From assembly GCA_003577145.1 (NCBI GenBank), contig QEUP01000030.1, positions 1 through 49,073 of the forward strand: a stretch of DNA of 49,073 bases, given 5' to 3'. Under the pieces are notes generated by a model. The model did no database searches and had not been told where the DNA came from. It worked only from the letters and a program-made list of their open reading frames with translations. Positions within the stretch are counted from its first letter, which is position 1. The number at the start of each line of letters is the position of its first letter. The translations under genes were made by a program, and so were the position numbers. This document shows positions 47,868-49,073 of this stretch, piece by piece. Source of the stretch: Acidobacteriota bacterium (GTDB lineage Bacteria; Actinomycetota; Acidimicrobiia; Acidimicrobiales; Microtrichaceae).

Positions 47868-47922
47868 GATGGCGAAGCCCGCGCTACCACAGGGAGTTGC
47901 CTGCGGTAGCGCCATGTGGCAG
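47868..47922. repeat. Palindromic dispersed repeat, second location
   Basis: GATGGCGAAGCCCGCG and GCGCCATGTGGCAG match 22612-22653. The stem here is GCGCTACC/GGTAGCGC (47881-47888, 47905-47912), against GCGCCACC/GGTGGCGC there: one base pair has changed on both sides. The loop is longer (16 versus 3 bases). It lies between the PIN toxin and the RmlA gene. Confidence 0.7.
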
Positions 47923-47954
47923 CGCAAGAGCATTACTGCTACAAATCGAGCGTT

Positions 47955-49061
47955 GTGAAGGGGCTCATTCTCTCAGGCGGGGCGGGGACCAGGCTCAGGC
48001 CCATCACCCATACCAGTGCCAAGCAACTGGTGCCGGTTGCCAACAAGCCGATCCTGTTCTACGGCATCGAGGACATGGCCGAAGCGGGCATCAAAGAGAT
48101 AGGCATCATCGTGGGAGAGACCCGCGAGGAGATCATGGAGGCGGTGGGCGACGGCGCGCGTTGGGGGGTCGAGGTCACCTACATCCCTCAGGACGAGCCC
48201 CTCGGGCTGGCTCATTGCGTGATGATCGCCGAGGAGTTCCTGGGTTCGGACGACTTCGTGATGTACCTGGGTGACAACCTCCTGCGGCAGGGGATCCGCG
48301 AGTTCGTCGACAGCTTCGAGGACGATCGCCAGGCGACGCGCGCGCCGACCCTCGACGAGGAATCGCGCCCACCGTCCGCTCAGATCCTGCTGGCCCACGT
48401 TCCCGATCCGCAGCGCTTCGGCGTGGCCGACGTCGACTCCGAGGGTCACGTGGTCCAGCTCGTCGAGAAGCCCGAGGACCCGCCTTCGAATCTGGCGCTG
48501 GTCGGCGTGTACCTGTTCGACGAGTCGATCCACGAAGCGGTGCGGGCGATCGAACCCTCACCCCGGGGAGAGCTGGAGATCACCGACGCCATCCAGTGGC
48601 TCATAGACCAGGGGCACCGGGTGCGCCACGAGGTTCTCGACGGCTGGTGGAAGGACACCGGGAAGCTCGATCCTTTGCTCGAGGGCAACCGCCTGATCCT
48701 CGAGACGCTCGAACCGGTGGTCGCAGGGTCCGTCGATGAAGCCTCCAGAGTCGAGGGGCGTGTGGTCATAGAGAAGGGTGCGCAGATCATCAACTCCCAT
48801 GTCCGGGGACCCGCCATAATCGGCGAGCGGACCAGGGTCGTCGACAGCTACATAGGTCCCTACACATCCGTCTACTACGACTGTGAGATCCGCGAGACCG
48901 AGATCGAGCACTCAGTCGTTCTCGAGGAGAGCTCCATCGTCGGCATACCCAGAGTCGCCGACTCTCTCATCGGGAAGCAGGTGGAGGTGCGGCGCTCGGA
49001 TATCCGGCCGAGAGCGATCCGGCTGATGTTGGGCGACCACTCGAAGGTCGAAGTCGAGTAG
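47955..49061 (+). CDS. Glucose-1-phosphate thymidylyltransferase, long form (RmlA-like)
   Basis: 368 residues from GTG 47955, at the start of the fold. GLILSGGAGTRLRPITHTSAKQLVPVANKPI is the nucleotidyltransferase signature. YLGDNLL, LVEKPEDPPSNLALVGVYLF and WWKDTGK complete the catalytic part. The C-terminal about 110 residues form a left-handed beta-helix (VEGRVVIEKGAQIINSHVRGPAIIGERTRVVDSYIG), seen in the long form linked to deoxysugar synthesis. It makes dTDP-glucose. TACAAA about 10 bases before the GTG may be the -10 box. The other Rml genes are not in the window. Confidence 0.92.
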   Translation: MKGLILSGGAGTRLRPITHTSAKQLVPVANKPILFYGIEDMAEAGIKEIGIIVGETREEIMEAVGDGARWGVEVTYIPQDEPLGLAHCVMIAEEFLGSDDFVMYLGDNLLRQGIREFVDSFEDDRQATRAPTLDEESRPPSAQILLAHVPDPQRFGVADVDSEGHVVQLVEKPEDPPSNLALVGVYLFDESIHEAVRAIEPSPRGELEITDAIQWLIDQGHRVRHEVLDGWWKDTGKLDPLLEGNRLILETLEPVVAGSVDEASRVEGRVVIEKGAQIINSHVRGPAIIGERTRVVDSYIGPYTSVYYDCEIRETEIEHSVVLEESSIVGIPRVADSLIGKQVEVRRSDIRPRAIRLMLGDHSKVEVE

Positions 49062-49073
49062 GCACGAACGTGG

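Overview
The window is high-GC bacterial DNA with dense, often overlapping genes, NHEJ genes (Ku and a stand-alone LigD polymerase), a DprE2-like SDR, an MPT53/DsbE-like thioredoxin, a DUF3558-like lipoprotein and many apparently leaderless genes with TANNNT boxes. This suggests an actinobacterium, most likely of the Acidimicrobiia type; the taxon is inferred from gene content only.

Region 1 (1-7130) is accessory DNA. It holds three decayed fragments of hydantoinase B (HyuB), a RES/Xre toxin-antitoxin pair behind a 12-bp tandem repeat and candidate operators, a long helical-repeat gene broken by two frameshifts, and a VapBC-type pair.

Region 2 (7100-15280) holds a TauE/SafE exporter whose promoter and start codon lie inside a nearly perfect 36-bp palindrome. 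Convergent to it is a minus-strand cluster: diacylglycerol-kinase-like protein, DUF2252 protein, SulP transporter, DHA2 MFS exporter and Rrf2 regulator. A cupredoxin lipoprotein precedes the cluster.

Region 3 (15368-22570) holds a secreted, membrane-anchored glucoamylase-like hydrolase, an SDR, and a minus-strand cluster of thioredoxin-like lipoprotein, DprE2-like SDR, SRPBCC protein and HAD phosphatase. The thioredoxin-like gene is the strongest discovery. An in-frame UGA replaces the first Cys of the CxxC motif, the frame stays open to a TAG stop, and a stem with a GGUC loop lies 26 nt downstream, so it is a probable selenoprotein. A 29-aa membrane protein and an M23 peptidase with a coiled coil follow.

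Region 4 (22570-29833) is the lipoate module: dihydrolipoyl dehydrogenase, a 2-oxoacid dehydrogenase E2 and an in-frame LipB-LipA fusion, so the lipoylated enzyme and its lipoylation enzymes are adjacent. A flavin/PNPOx-fold protein, an M24 peptidase and a membrane protein follow.

Region 5 (29834-38790) holds Ku and the LigD polymerase behind nested palindromes, a sugar epimerase behind an iron-box-like palindrome, cobalamin-dependent MetH, a lipoprotein, a PduO-type cobalamin adenosyltransferase and leucyl aminopeptidase. MetH and PduO share cobalamin chemistry.

Region 6 (38850-49073) is largely cell-envelope: a truncated flippase-like membrane protein, a methyltransferase with an anomalous start, a GT4 glycosyltransferase, a sirtuin, a GH16 lipoprotein, a rhodanese-MoeB/ThiF fusion with a structured leader, a polysaccharide flippase, an AbrB/PIN toxin-antitoxin pair and a long-form RmlA. 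No tRNA, rRNA, CRISPR array, transposase or phage gene was recognised.
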